Shown here: one piece after another, positions 27,739 to 36,073 of the stretch | Layout of the letters: the number at the start of each line of letters is the position of its first letter | Numbering within the stretch: the stretch's first letter is position 1 | From: JAENWD01 sp963796915 | GTDB lineage: Bacteria; Acidobacteriota; Vicinamibacteria; Vicinamibacterales; JAENWD01 | Reading direction: 5' to 3' | Length of the DNA stretch: 64,000 nucleotides | NCBI GenBank assembly: GCA_963796915.1 | Contig: CAWCNI010000004.1 | Span: 2,170,001-2,234,000 of the forward strand | The notes under the pieces: model-generated | The model's input: only the letters and a program-made list of their open reading frames with translations | Told to the model about the DNA's origin: nothing | Database searches by the model: none | Program-made: the position numbers and the translations under genes

Positions 27739-28205
27739 CGTTGGGAGGCGTCAGAGTCCCAGGCGGCCGCAGGGCGCCGGGCATCGAGGAAGTCCTGCAG
27801 GATCACAGCCGCCGCAGCGGCATCGAGCCGGGCCTTGCGCTTGCGCCAGTCACGCTCGCGGACGGCCAGTCGTGACTCGGCCTCATGGCTCGACAGCCGC
27901 TCGTCCTGGACGACGACGCTGCGCGGCGTGGCGAGGCGGAGCGCCGCGACGAAGCGTTCGACGACGGCAGTCTGGTCGTTGGGCGATCCGTCCAGGCGCC
28001 GGGGCAGTCCCACCACCAGTGTGTCCACGGCGTCGTCATCGCGTTCGACACGCGCGACGGCGGCAAGGACGGCCTGAACGGCCTGGCGCTCGCCCGACCC
28101 GGCGGGCCGTACGATCGTCTCCAGCGGACGCGCGAGGACGGCGCTGGCGTCGCTGACCGCCAGTCCGATTCGTCGCGCCCCGAGGTCGACCCCGACGACC
28201 CGCAT
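27726..28205 (-). CDS. ruvX: putative pre-16S rRNA nuclease / Holliday junction resolvase RuvX (YqgF)
   Basis: 159 residues. The RNase H-like fold is shown by MRVVGVDLGARRIGLAVSD (catalytic Asp about residue 6), TLVVGLPRRLDGSPNDQT (about 65), VVVQDERLSSHEAE (Glu about 100) and RLDAAAAAVILQDFLD (final Asp). YqgF proteins mature 16S rRNA 5' ends. The first 4 bp of mltG lie within it. The Ala-rich C-terminal tail AAWDSDASQRCAD is unusual but short. Confidence 0.94.
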   Translation of the reverse strand: MRVVGVDLGARRIGLAVSDASAVLARPLETIVRPAGSGERQAVQAVLAAVARVERDDDAVDTLVVGLPRRLDGSPNDQTAVVERFVAALRLATPRSVVVQDERLSSHEAESRLAVRERDWRKRKARLDAAAAAVILQDFLDARRPAAAWDSDASQRCAD

Positions 28206-28243
28206 GCCGGCATGGTAGCAGACGGTGGTATGGTGGCAGCGCC

Positions 28244-29419
28244 GTGCGACTCTTCCGGTTCACGATTGAACCTGGCCGCCGCAGCATGCTGGCCGCGGGA
28301 CTTCTGTTGGCGACGCTGGGGGTGGGACTCACCAGCCATGTGATCGCGCAACACTCCGACGCGTCGGGCGCCGACGAAAAGCGTCGAATCGCCGAACGCC
28401 TCGAGGTCCTCCGCCGCGAGGCCGACGCGCTGAACGCCCGCGAGAAGACCGTCCTCGTCCAGCTGCGAAAACTGCAGCTCGATCGCGACATCCGCGTGGC
28501 CGAACAGCGGCAGGCCGACACGTCGCTCGCCGCCGCCAACCGCGAGCTGGCCGACGCCACCGCCGACCTCGACGCGCTCGAGCAGCGCGAGGCGGCCGAG
28601 GAGCCTGCGCTCGGCAAGCGGCTCGCCGACGTCTACAAGCTTGGCGGCGGCGGCTACCTCCATCTGCTGTTCAGCGTGGACAATGTCGGCGACGTCGGGC
28701 GTGCCTATCGGACTGTCGCCGCGCTGGCAGCCATGGATCGTGAACGCGTGCGGGCGCATCAGTCCACGCTCGCGTCGCTGAAGACCATCCGCGCGGACCT
28801 CCAGTCCAGGCGCCAGCATGCGGCCGAGGCCCAGGCGGTCGCCGGGCGGGCCGCGTCCGCGGCGGCAGGCGCGGTGACGGCAGTCACGGCGCTCGTCACC
28901 GACATCGACGCCAGGCGCGACCTCAACGCGCAGTTCGTCGGCGAGCTGCAGACCGCGCAACAGCAACTGAACTCCACCGTCGCCGCGCTCCCGTCGGCGG
29001 GCGCCGCGCTGCCGCTGCGGCCGTTCCAGGGCACGCTCGACTGGCCGCTCGCCGGGCCCGTGACGGGACGCTTTGGCCGGGGACGGGCCACGCGGTTCGG
29101 CACTGCCGTGGCGCGCAACGGAATAGAAATCGGCGCCAGGCCGGGAACGCCAGTGGCGGCGGTGCACGACGGGACGGTGGCGTTTGCGGCGCCGTTCAGC
29201 GGATTCGGCAATCTCGTCATCCTGGACCACGGCGCGCACGCGTATTCCCTCTACGGCTATTTGTCCGCCCTTGCCGTCACAAAAGGGGAGCACGTCGATC
29301 GCGGCGGACGCGTCGGTGATGTCGGGGTTGCCCCTGCCGGCCCGGCGGCGCTGTACTTCGAGGTCCGCATCGACGGTAAGGCGGTGGACCCGCTACAATG
29401 GCTGAAGCCTCGGCCCTGA
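28244..29419 (+). CDS. EnvC-like murein hydrolase activator with degenerate M23 domain
   Basis: 391 residues from GTG 28244, with a signal-anchor at about 15-36 and a long coiled coil (residues about 45-265) before a LytM/M23 domain (about 275-388). The zinc-site residues are replaced: the HxGxDI position reads NGIEIGA and the HxH position reads YGYLS. It is therefore predicted not to cut peptidoglycan but to activate amidases, as EnvC does. The next gene encodes an S41 protease-like protein, a pairing seen in many genomes. Confidence 0.88.
   Translation: MRLFRFTIEPGRRSMLAAGLLLATLGVGLTSHVIAQHSDASGADEKRRIAERLEVLRREADALNAREKTVLVQLRKLQLDRDIRVAEQRQADTSLAAANRELADATADLDALEQREAAEEPALGKRLADVYKLGGGGYLHLLFSVDNVGDVGRAYRTVAALAAMDRERVRAHQSTLASLKTIRADLQSRRQHAAEAQAVAGRAASAAAGAVTAVTALVTDIDARRDLNAQFVGELQTAQQQLNSTVAALPSAGAALPLRPFQGTLDWPLAGPVTGRFGRGRATRFGTAVARNGIEIGARPGTPVAAVHDGTVAFAAPFSGFGNLVILDHGAHAYSLYGYLSALAVTKGEHVDRGGRVGDVGVAPAGPAALYFEVRIDGKAVDPLQWLKPRP
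29394..29399 (+). promoter_or_regulatory. internal TACAAT -10 box before the S41 gene
   Basis: TACAAT at the end of the EnvC-like gene sits 32 bp before the ATG at 29431, and an AAGGA ribosome-binding site lies 8-9 bp before that ATG. No good -35 box is visible. It would allow separate transcription of the S41 gene. Confidence 0.35.
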
Positions 29420-29430
29420 AGGATTCGTCC

Positions 29431-30603
29431 ATGACGACGCGATCGCGCCTCATCGTCCTGCTTGTCTCGACCCCGCTCATCCTGCTCGTCGTAGTCGGCG
29501 GCGTCCTCAGCCGGACGATGACGCGCCAGGACAGCTACGCGCACCTGCGGGTGTTCGACGATGTGGTGACGCTCATCATGAACAATTACGTCGAGGCGGT
29601 GGACCCCGATCGCATCATGCATGGCGCGATGCGCGGGCTCGCCGAAGGCCTCGACGCGGACAGCGCGTGGCTGACGCAGGACGAAGTGGCCGCCATGACC
29701 AAGCGCAGCGCCGAGCCGAAAGGCTCGATCGGCGTGGAGCTGACCAGGCAGTACTACCTGCGCGTGATCGCCGCGCGCGACGGCTCGGCGGCCGCCAAGG
29801 CAGGGCTGCGCACCGGCGACTTCATCCGGGCGATCGACGCGAAGCCGACGCGCGAGATGTCGGTGTGGACGGGGACGCGACTGCTCAGGGGCGCGCCTGG
29901 GTCCAAGGTCACGCTGACGATCATCCGCGGCAACGCCGCCGAACCGCACGAGGTCACGCTGGTCCGCGAGGAAGAAGCGGCTCCGGCGGTGACAGGCCGG
30001 ATCGTGAAGCCCGGCGTCGGGCTGATCCGCATCGCTGCGTTTACGGATCGCACGGCAGCAGAAGTGAAGCAGGAAGCGGCGACACTGCGGAAGGACGGCG
30101 CCGCGGCGCTGATTGTCGACGTCCGCGGCACCGCGGAAGGCGCGCCGGCGCTGGGCGTGGCGTCGGCCCGGCTGTTCGTGCCGGACGGCGTCCTGGCCAC
30201 CCGGGAATCGCGCTCCGAGCCCAAGCAGGACGAGAGCGCGACGGCGGGCGACGGCTCGATCACCCTGCCGGTCACGGTGCTGGTGACCAACGGCACGTCG
30301 CAGGCCGCCGAGGTCTTTGCCGCGGCGCTGTCGGGCCGGAAGCGGGCGTCGCTCGTCGGCGAGCACACCGTCGGCAGGGCCGCGACGCAGGAGCTCGTGC
30401 GCCTCCCGGACGGCAGCGGGCTGTGGCTCTCGACCTCGAAGTACCTGACTCCCGCCGGCGTCGCCATCCACGAGAAGGGGCTTGCGCCCGACGTGGAGGT
30501 CGCCGAGCCCGACGTCGAGTTCGGCGCAACGCCGCCCACTGCCGATCCGATTCTGGACAAGGCACTCGAGCGCCTCGCAGAGCCCGCCAAGGCTGCAGCG
30601 TAG
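29431..30603 (+). CDS. S41 (C-terminal processing) peptidase-like protein, active site altered
   Basis: About 390 residues from the ATG at 29431 (AAGGA site upstream; an ATG at 29398 is also in frame). An N-terminal membrane anchor precedes a PDZ domain (PKGSIGVELTRQ.., AAKAGLRTGDFIRAID, residues about 95-165) and the tail-specific protease fold. In the usual SASASE serine motif this protein has TSQAAE, and the lysine position in TFGKG reads VGRAA. Both catalytic residues look replaced, so it may be an inactive scaffold or use another site. It follows the degenerate EnvC-like gene with 11 bp between. Confidence 0.8.
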   Translation: MTTRSRLIVLLVSTPLILLVVVGGVLSRTMTRQDSYAHLRVFDDVVTLIMNNYVEAVDPDRIMHGAMRGLAEGLDADSAWLTQDEVAAMTKRSAEPKGSIGVELTRQYYLRVIAARDGSAAAKAGLRTGDFIRAIDAKPTREMSVWTGTRLLRGAPGSKVTLTIIRGNAAEPHEVTLVREEEAAPAVTGRIVKPGVGLIRIAAFTDRTAAEVKQEAATLRKDGAAALIVDVRGTAEGAPALGVASARLFVPDGVLATRESRSEPKQDESATAGDGSITLPVTVLVTNGTSQAAEVFAAALSGRKRASLVGEHTVGRAATQELVRLPDGSGLWLSTSKYLTPAGVAIHEKGLAPDVEVAEPDVEFGATPPTADPILDKALERLAEPAKAAA

Positions 30604-30773
30604 TCAGCTACCGCTGCGGCTGGCAGTACCACAATGCTCGATCGCGCGACGATCGTTCCGCCTGCTGCCCGCTGCCTGCTGCCCTGTCCCTGCCTACACG
30701 AGATCACCATCAACGATGCACGTCGTCATCACGCGAAACTCGCTGGAACCCGTGTAAAAACGCAGTATTGCGC

Positions 30774-30802
30774 TTGACAGCGATCAGGCCGTCGCGTATA
30801 AC
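30774..30802 (+). promoter_or_regulatory. strong sigma70 promoter of the HU gene
   Basis: TTGACA (30774-30779), exactly 17 bp, then TATAAC (30797-30802). It gives a leader of about 70 nt and fits a highly expressed DNA-binding protein. Upstream, 30655-30700 carries short CTGCC-rich repeat words without a gene. Confidence 0.85.
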
Positions 30803-30877
30803 CCAAAGGCTCGACGGGGTGTGCGCGAAGGCACGGGCAACGATCGATCGCACGACTTTCGAGTTCAGGAGGAACAC

Positions 30878-31149
30878 GTGAACAAGCAGGATCTCGTCGC
30901 CAAGATTGCGAAGGATGTCGACCTGTCGAAGACGGCGGCAGCCGCCGCGGTGGAGTCGTTCATCGACGGCATCACCAAGGCCCTCAAGAAGGGCGACTCG
31001 ATCACCTTCGTCGGCTTCGGGACGTTCAAGACGTCGGTTCGCAAGGCGCGCACCGCGCGCAACCCCAGACCGGGGCCACCATCAAGGTCGCCAAGCGCCG
31101 CGTGGCGAAGTTCTCGCCCGGGACGGCACTCAAGAAGGCGGTCAAGTAG
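30878..31149 (+). CDS. hup: HU-family DNA-binding protein, one frameshift
   Basis: GTG start at 30878 behind a strong AGGAGG site. MNKQDLVAKIAKDVDLSK, FIDGITKALKKGDSITFVGFGTF and VRKARTARNP are textbook HU. Then one C is missing from the CCCCC run near 31065: restoring it gives QTGATIKVAKRRVAKFSPGTALKKAVK and a stop at 31149, total about 90 residues. HU bends DNA and shapes the nucleoid; a shortened form lacking its second beta arm would be non-functional, so the deletion is likely a homopolymer error. Confidence 0.95.
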
Positions 31150-31208
31150 GCGGCCGACGCCCCTCCCCCGCTGCTGGCTGCGCGCGTCCGCGGGCAGCCA
31201 GCTCTGGT

Positions 31209-31238
31209 TTGACGCCCTTTCCACCCCGTTGTTATACT
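31209..31238 (+). promoter_or_regulatory. tRNA-Val promoter
   Basis: TTGACG (31209-31214), 17 bp, TTATAC (31232-31237; TATACT at 18 bp is equally good). The start point would be about 28 bp before the tRNA. Confidence 0.75.
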
Positions 31239-31273
31239 GATCGTTCGTCTAAATGCCCGTTGCAGACGGCTAT

Positions 31274-31350
31274 AGGCGCGTAGCTCAGTTGGTTAGAGCG
31301 CCTGCCTGACACGCAGGAGGTCGGCGGTTCGAGTCCGCCCGTGCCTACCA
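31274..31350 (+). tRNA. tRNA-Val (anticodon GAC)
   Basis: 77 nt with CCA encoded. Acceptor AGGCGCG pairs with CGTGCCT (one G-U), D arm GCTC/GAGC, anticodon stem CCTGC/GCAGG with loop CTGACAC giving GAC, variable loop AGGTC, T arm GGCGG-TTCGAGT-CCGCC. It reads GUC/GUU valine codons. Confidence 0.97.
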
Positions 31351-31478
31351 CTTCGTCCCGGCCGACCGCCAACTTCCGGAAAGTCCCCGTGAAGTCCGAC
31401 GAACGTGAAAGCCGCTGCGGGTGAGGGGTTGACGCGGAGAACTGGCCCCGCCCGCGCAGGCCAAGGTTTGTACGCTCG

Positions 31479-33404
31479 ATGAACGACGTCACAGTCACAC
31501 TCCCGGATGGATCCACGCAGCATGTCGCCGCCGGCGCACCGGCCGGTGACGTGGCTGCCGCGATCTCGCCGCGCCTGGCCGCCGCGGCCCTGGCCGCCGT
31601 GGTGAACGACAGTCTCGTCGACCTGTCGCACCCGCTCGCCTCGGATGCCTCCGTCCGGATTGTCACCGACAAGAGCCCGGAAGCCCTGCACCTGTATCGC
31701 CACAGCACCGCGCACCTGCTGGCAGCGGCGGTCACGGCGCTGTTTCCCGGCGCGCAGTGCGGCATCGGGCCAGCCACCGAGGAAGGCTTCTTCTACGACT
31801 TCATCGTCGGGCGTCCCTTCGTGCCGGAAGATCTCGCGGCGATCGAGACGAAGATGAAGGAGATGGCGGCGGCCGATCTGCCGTACCGCCGGGAGATGTG
31901 GCCCCGCGAAGAGGCGAAGGCGTATTTCGCCGGGCGCGGCGAGCCGCTCAAGGTCCAGTTGATCGACGAGAAGACAGCGGGCCAGGCCGAGGTGTCGTGC
32001 TACGTCATCAAGGACCGCGACACCTTCGTCGACTTCTGCGTCGGGCCGCACGTCCCGTCGTCGGGCAAACTGAAAGCGTTCAAGCTGCTGTCGACGTCGA
32101 ACGCGTACTGGAAGGGCGACTCGAAGGGCGCGCCGATGCAGCGCATCTACGGCACCGCCTTCCTGTCGGAGAAGGATCTCGCCGCACACCTCAAGCAGGT
32201 GGAAGAAGCCAAGGCGCGCGACCATCGCCGCGTCGGCAAAGAGCTGGGCCTGTTCATGTTCCATCAGTGGGCGCCGGGTGCGGCGTTCTGGCTGGGCAAA
32301 GGCACGACGCTCTACAACACGCTCGCCAACTACATGCGCGAGGTGCTCTTCCCTGCCGGCTACACCGAGGTGAAGACGCCGCTCATCTTCAACAAGGCGC
32401 TGTGGGAGACGTCGGGCCATTGGCAGCACTACCGCCAGAACATGTTCCTGGTGGAGTCCGAGCACGAGCAGATGGGCGTGAAGGCGATGAACTGCCCGGG
32501 CCACATGCTGGTCTTTGGCAGCGACGTCCGCAGCTACCGCGACCTGCCGATTCGGCTGCACGAGCAGACGCCGCTGCACCGCAACGAGGCGTCCGGCGTG
32601 CTGTCGGGCCTCACGCGCGTCCGGCAGTTCTCGCAGGACGACGCGCACTGCTTCGTCACCGAGGAGCAGATCGCGTCGGAAGTCGAGTCGCTGCTGAAGC
32701 TGGTGCAGCGCGTCTACACCGATTTCGGCCTGGAGTACAGCGCGAAGCTCTCGACGCGTCCGACCGACTTCCTGGGCGAGGCGGCGACGTGGGACCACGC
32801 CGAGGGGTCGCTCAAGGCGGCGCTGGAGTCGGCTGGGCAGGCCTACACGATCGACGAGGGTGACGGGGCGTTCTACGGCCCGAAGATCGACTTCGACATC
32901 ACCGACGCGCTCGGCCGGAAGTGGCAGTGCGCGACGATACAGCTCGACTACCAGATGCCGCAGCGGTTCGACCTGAAATACGTAGGGGCCGATAACAGCG
33001 AACACCGCCCGGTCGTGATTCACCGTGCAATCTTCGGCAGTTTTGAGCGGTTCATGGCGCTCCTGATCGAGCACTTTGCCGGGGCGTTTCCGCTCTGGCT
33101 GGCCCCGGTGCAGGTCCGTCTGCTGCCCATCGCCGACCGGCACCTCGACTACGCGCGGGAGACGAAATCTGCCCTGGAGAGGGCCGGGCTGCGGGCGGAG
33201 CTCGACGAGCGTCAGGAGAAGATCGGGTATAAGATCCGCGAGGCGCAGCTTCAGAAGATCCCGTACATGCTCGTCATCGGGGACCGAGAGGCGGCGGAAG
33301 GGACTGTCGCGGTGCGGACGCGTGCCGGCGGCGACCAGGGCGCCCGGCCGGTTGCGGAGTTTGTCGCCACCGCCATGGCGGAAGTTCGGGATCGCGCGCG
33401 ATAG
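31479..33404 (+). CDS. thrS: threonyl-tRNA synthetase
   Basis: 641 residues, the family's normal length. A TGS domain (about 1-65), the editing domain with HSTAHLLAAAVTALFP (about 75) and CVGPHVPSSGKL (about 190), the class II core with TRVRQFSQDDAHCFV and YGPKIDFDITDALGRKWQ, motif 3 HRAIFGSFERFMALLIEH, and the anticodon-binding domain with VRLLPIADRHLDYA. It charges tRNA-Thr and edits Ser-tRNA-Thr. It leads the classic thrS-infC-rpmI-rplT-pheST block. I see no T-box or other leader in the 128 bp upstream. Confidence 0.98.
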   Translation: MNDVTVTLPDGSTQHVAAGAPAGDVAAAISPRLAAAALAAVVNDSLVDLSHPLASDASVRIVTDKSPEALHLYRHSTAHLLAAAVTALFPGAQCGIGPATEEGFFYDFIVGRPFVPEDLAAIETKMKEMAAADLPYRREMWPREEAKAYFAGRGEPLKVQLIDEKTAGQAEVSCYVIKDRDTFVDFCVGPHVPSSGKLKAFKLLSTSNAYWKGDSKGAPMQRIYGTAFLSEKDLAAHLKQVEEAKARDHRRVGKELGLFMFHQWAPGAAFWLGKGTTLYNTLANYMREVLFPAGYTEVKTPLIFNKALWETSGHWQHYRQNMFLVESEHEQMGVKAMNCPGHMLVFGSDVRSYRDLPIRLHEQTPLHRNEASGVLSGLTRVRQFSQDDAHCFVTEEQIASEVESLLKLVQRVYTDFGLEYSAKLSTRPTDFLGEAATWDHAEGSLKAALESAGQAYTIDEGDGAFYGPKIDFDITDALGRKWQCATIQLDYQMPQRFDLKYVGADNSEHRPVVIHRAIFGSFERFMALLIEHFAGAFPLWLAPVQVRLLPIADRHLDYARETKSALERAGLRAELDERQEKIGYKIREAQLQKIPYMLVIGDREAAEGTVAVRTRAGGDQGARPVAEFVATAMAEVRDRAR

Positions 33405-33429
33405 GCGCGGCGTGATCGTCCAGTAACAT

Positions 33430-33480
33430 CTCGCCCGGCTGTGCCGGGTCGAGGAATCTCACCCGGCGGAGCCGGGCGAG
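33430..33480 (+). promoter_or_regulatory. long hairpin just upstream of the infC ribosome-binding site
   Basis: Two nested perfect inverted repeats: outer CTCGCCCGGCT (33430-33440) with AGCCGGGCGAG (33470-33480), and inner GCCGGGT (33443-33449) with ACCCGGC (33461-33467). They give an 18-bp stem with a 2x2 internal loop. It lies between thrS and infC, ending 8 nt before the infC Shine-Dalgarno sequence, where control by IF-3 or L20 or mRNA processing would be placed. It could also be a copy of a dispersed repeat. Confidence 0.6.
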
Positions 33481-33500
33481 AGAGATCCGAGGAGGCCGTT

Positions 33501-34145
33501 ATCGCTTTCGACCGCGGGTCGCGAGGCCCAAGACGTGACGATCGGGTGCGCGTGAATGAGCGTATCCGGGTGCGTGAAATTCGCGTGATTGACGACACGG
33601 GCCAGCAGCTGGGCATCATGGCTCCGCCGCAGGCTCTGATCATCGCCCGTCAGAAAGGGCTCGACCTGGTCGAGATCTCTCCGACCGCCGTGCCGCCGGT
33701 CTGCCGGATCATGGACTTCGGAAAGTATCAGTACCAGGAGCAGAAGCGCGCGCGCGAAGCGAAGAAGCACCAGCGGATCATCGAGGTCAAGGAAATCAAG
33801 TTCCGTCCGAAGGTGGACGAGCACGACTACCAGTTCAAGAAGAAGCACATCGAGCGCTTCCTTGGCGAAGGCGACAAGGTGAAGGCGACGATCTTCTTCC
33901 GCGGCCGCGAGATGGCGCACCCCGAGATCGGGCGGCGCATCCTCGAGCGGCTGATTACCGATCTGGGCGAGGTGGTGACGGTGGAATCGTCGCCGCGACA
34001 GGAAGGCAACCAGATGCACGCCATCCTGGCCCAGCGCGTGGGCTCGCGTCCCAAGCCCGCGGCCGAAACTGTCCGCAGACCGTCGCCGGCCACGCCCGCA
34101 GCGACAGCGAGTCCGGCCGCTGAATCGCCGGAGAGTGAGAGCTAG
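33501..34145 (+). CDS. infC: translation initiation factor IF-3, rare ATC start codon
   Basis: 214 residues from ATC at 33501, 5 bp after GAGGAGG (33489-33495). infC genes commonly use AUU or AUC, which IF-3 itself rejects, giving autoregulation. An in-frame ATG at 33441 lies inside the hairpin and is a poor candidate. Motifs: VRVNERIRVREIRVIDDTGQQLGI, CRIMDFGKYQYQEQKR and EIKFRPKVDEHDYQFK, then FFRGREMAHPEIG. The C-terminal 30 residues are an Ala/Pro/Ser tail not present in E. coli. It is followed by rpmI at 7 bp. Confidence 0.96.
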   Translation: MAFDRGSRGPRRDDRVRVNERIRVREIRVIDDTGQQLGIMAPPQALIIARQKGLDLVEISPTAVPPVCRIMDFGKYQYQEQKRAREAKKHQRIIEVKEIKFRPKVDEHDYQFKKKHIERFLGEGDKVKATIFFRGREMAHPEIGRRILERLITDLGEVVTVESSPRQEGNQMHAILAQRVGSRPKPAAETVRRPSPATPAATASPAAESPESES

Positions 34146-34152
34146 AGTCATC

Positions 34153-34350
34153 ATGCCGAAACTGAAGACGCACCGTGGAGCCGCCAAGCGGTTCAAGAAG
34201 ACAGCGACCGGCAAGTTTCGCCGGTCGGCGGCGTTCAAGCGCCACATCCTGACCAGCAAGACCACCAAGCGGAAGCGCTCGCTGCGCGGCTCGCAGGAGG
34301 TCTCGGAGCGGGATGCGGACCGCATCAAGCGGATGCTGCCGTACACGTAA
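34153..34350 (+). CDS. rpmI: 50S ribosomal protein L35
   Basis: 65 residues, normal length, starting MPKLKTHRGAAKRFKKTATGKFRR and ending RIKRMLPYT, with the basic HILTSKTTKRKRSLRG core. Located between infC and rplT as in most bacteria. An in-frame ATG further up at 34135 would overlap the infC end and is not needed. Confidence 0.98.
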   Translation: MPKLKTHRGAAKRFKKTATGKFRRSAAFKRHILTSKTTKRKRSLRGSQEVSERDADRIKRMLPYT

Positions 34351-34364
34351 GTACCTGAGTTCGT

Positions 34365-34438
34365 GTCGCAGGCCGCAGGCCGCAGGCGGCGGGCAGCTAA
34401 CGTTCGCTGCCAGCTGCCAAGTGCCAGCAGCGTGCTTC
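34365..34438. repeat. GCAGGCC / CTGCCAG 7-mer words, opposed
   Basis: GCAGGCC-type words are followed, after GGGCAGCTAACG, by CTGCCAGCTGCCAA-type words in the reverse sense. It fills most of the 113-bp rpmI-rplT gap and resembles the tract between rplT and pheS. Confidence 0.6.
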
Positions 34439-34463
34439 AAGAGGAAGAGTCAGGGAGATAGCA

Positions 34464-34823
34464 ATGCCCAGAGTGAAACGTGGAACGGTCCGGCGCGCGA
34501 AGCGGAAGAAGCTGCTCGGCCGAACCAAAGGCATGTTCGGCAACAAGAGCAAGCTGTATCGCGCCGCCAAAGAATCGGCCGACACGGCGCTCAAGTATGC
34601 CTTCGTGGGACGGCGCAACAAGAAGCGCGACTTCCGCCGCCTGTGGGTGGTCCGCATCAACGCCGCGGCGCGCGAGCATGGCATGACGTACCGCGAGTTC
34701 ATCGCGGGCCTGAAAACGGCTGGCATCCTGCTCGATCGGAAGCAGCTCGCCGAGATCGCCGCCCGTGACGGCGCGGCGTTCGGCAAGCTGGTGGGTCAGG
34801 TGAAGAACGCCGTCGCGGCGTAG
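34464..34823 (+). CDS. rplT: 50S ribosomal protein L20
   Basis: 119 residues. MPRVKRGTVRRAKRKKLLGRTKGMFGNKSKLYR, FVGRRNKKRDFRRLWVVRINAAAREHGMTYREFIAGLK and the tail are typical of L20. It is needed for early 50S assembly, and in other bacteria represses infC-rpmI-rplT. A GGAG-type ribosome-binding site (AGGGAGATAGCA) lies before the ATG. Confidence 0.98.
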   Translation: MPRVKRGTVRRAKRKKLLGRTKGMFGNKSKLYRAAKESADTALKYAFVGRRNKKRDFRRLWVVRINAAAREHGMTYREFIAGLKTAGILLDRKQLAEIAARDGAAFGKLVGQVKNAVAA

Positions 34824-34825
34824 GA

Positions 34826-34985
34826 ACCGTAGCAGGCGGCTGGCAGCTGGCAGCTGGCGGCACAGAGCAGACAGCTGGCCGTTGGCCGCCTGCAGCTTGC
34901 CAGCCGCATGCTATCGACCGTCAGCCTGCTGCTAACCGCCTGCCGTCCGCTGCGAGCCGCCCGCTGCCTGCTGCCAGCTACTGCC
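34826..34985. repeat. GCTGGCA word array turning into CTGCC words
   Basis: Words GCTGGCA, GCTGGCA, GCTGGCG at 34837-34862 give way through CTTGCCAG to CTGCC/GCTGCC words at 34925-34980, so the two ends are in opposite sense and could pair. It occupies the 170-bp rplT-pheS gap, which has no other feature. Confidence 0.65.
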
Positions 34986-34993
34986 TTAATCCC

Positions 34994-36073
34994 GTGACCC
35001 CCATCGACACACTCCGCGCCCGGTTCACCGCCGAACTTGCCGCCGTCGCTGGCGAGGGCGATCTCAAGGCGTTGCGCGACCACTACCTCGGACGGAAGGG
35101 CGGCGCCATCGCCGGCCTGATGAAAGAGGTGGCCGGCGCGTCACCTGAAGACCGCCCCGTCCTGGGCCGGCTCGCCAATGAGCTGAAGCAGGAAATCGAA
35201 GCCGCGCTCGACGCCAGGCGGGCCACCGTCGAGGGACAGCGCCGGCCCGCCGGCGCGGTGGACGTGTCGTTGCCGGGCCGTGTGCCGGTCGTCGGCCGCC
35301 TCCATCCCCTGACCCAGCTGCGCACGCGCATCGAGTCCATCTTCGCGCGCCAGGGCTACGAGATCCTCGACGGCCCCGAGACCGAGGACGACTGGCACAA
35401 CTTCGAAGCCCTGAACATGCCGGCTGAGCACCCGGCGCGCGACATGCAGGACACGCTCTACCTCGCGCGGCCCTGGGACCGCCCGGTGCAGCCCGTGGGC
35501 GCGGGCGCCGAGAGCACGCAGGGGCAGACGCGGCCTGCGACGCTGCTCCGGACGCACACCTCGGCGATGCAGATCCGCTACATGGAATCGCATCGGCCGC
35601 CGGTGCGCATCATCGCCCCCGGTCGCGTCTACCGCCGCGACAACCTCGATCTGACCCACACGCCCATGTTCCAGCAGGTGGAAGCGCTGGTCGTCGGCGA
35701 GGGCGTGACGATGGGCGACTTGAAGGGGACGCTGATCGGCTTCCTGCGCGAGTTGTTCACCCGGGACACGCCCGTCGTCTTCCGTCCCAGCTTCTTCCCG
35801 TACACGGAGCCCAGCGCCGACGTCTTCATCGGCTGCCAGCAATGCCGCGGCAAGGGCTGCGCGATGTGCAAGCGCACCGGCTTCATCGAGGTGCTCGGCT
35901 GCGGCATGGTGCACCCGGCAGTGTTCGAGGCCGTCGGCTACGACGCGTCGAAGATCACCGGCTTCGCGTTCGGCGTCGGCATCGAGCGCCTGGCGCTGCT
36001 GCTGCACGGCGTCGAGGACATCCGCCTGTTCTACGAGAACGACCTCCGATTCCTGGAGCAGTTTCCCCAGTGA
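34994..36073 (+). CDS. pheS: phenylalanyl-tRNA synthetase alpha subunit
   Basis: 359 residues from GTG 34994. The N-terminal coiled coil (residues about 1-80), LPGRVPVVGRLHPLTQLRTRIESIFARQGYEI, EDDWHNFEALNMPAEHPARDMQDTLYL, LLRTHTSAMQIRYM, PGRVYRRDNLDLTHTPMFQQVE and FGVGIERLALLLHG (motif 3) are all present. It contains the class II catalytic core for charging tRNA-Phe. A CxxC..CxxC segment (CQQCRGKGCAMCKRTGF, residues about 280-296) is a known variation in some PheS proteins and may bind zinc. It overlaps pheT by GTGA. Confidence 0.97.
   Translation: MTPIDTLRARFTAELAAVAGEGDLKALRDHYLGRKGGAIAGLMKEVAGASPEDRPVLGRLANELKQEIEAALDARRATVEGQRRPAGAVDVSLPGRVPVVGRLHPLTQLRTRIESIFARQGYEILDGPETEDDWHNFEALNMPAEHPARDMQDTLYLARPWDRPVQPVGAGAESTQGQTRPATLLRTHTSAMQIRYMESHRPPVRIIAPGRVYRRDNLDLTHTPMFQQVEALVVGEGVTMGDLKGTLIGFLRELFTRDTPVVFRPSFFPYTEPSADVFIGCQQCRGKGCAMCKRTGFIEVLGCGMVHPAVFEAVGYDASKITGFAFGVGIERLALLLHGVEDIRLFYENDLRFLEQFPQ

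Noticed and set aside
31351..31478. T-box leader before thrS
   Set aside because: No T-box core sequence, specifier loop or terminator could be found in the 128 bp.
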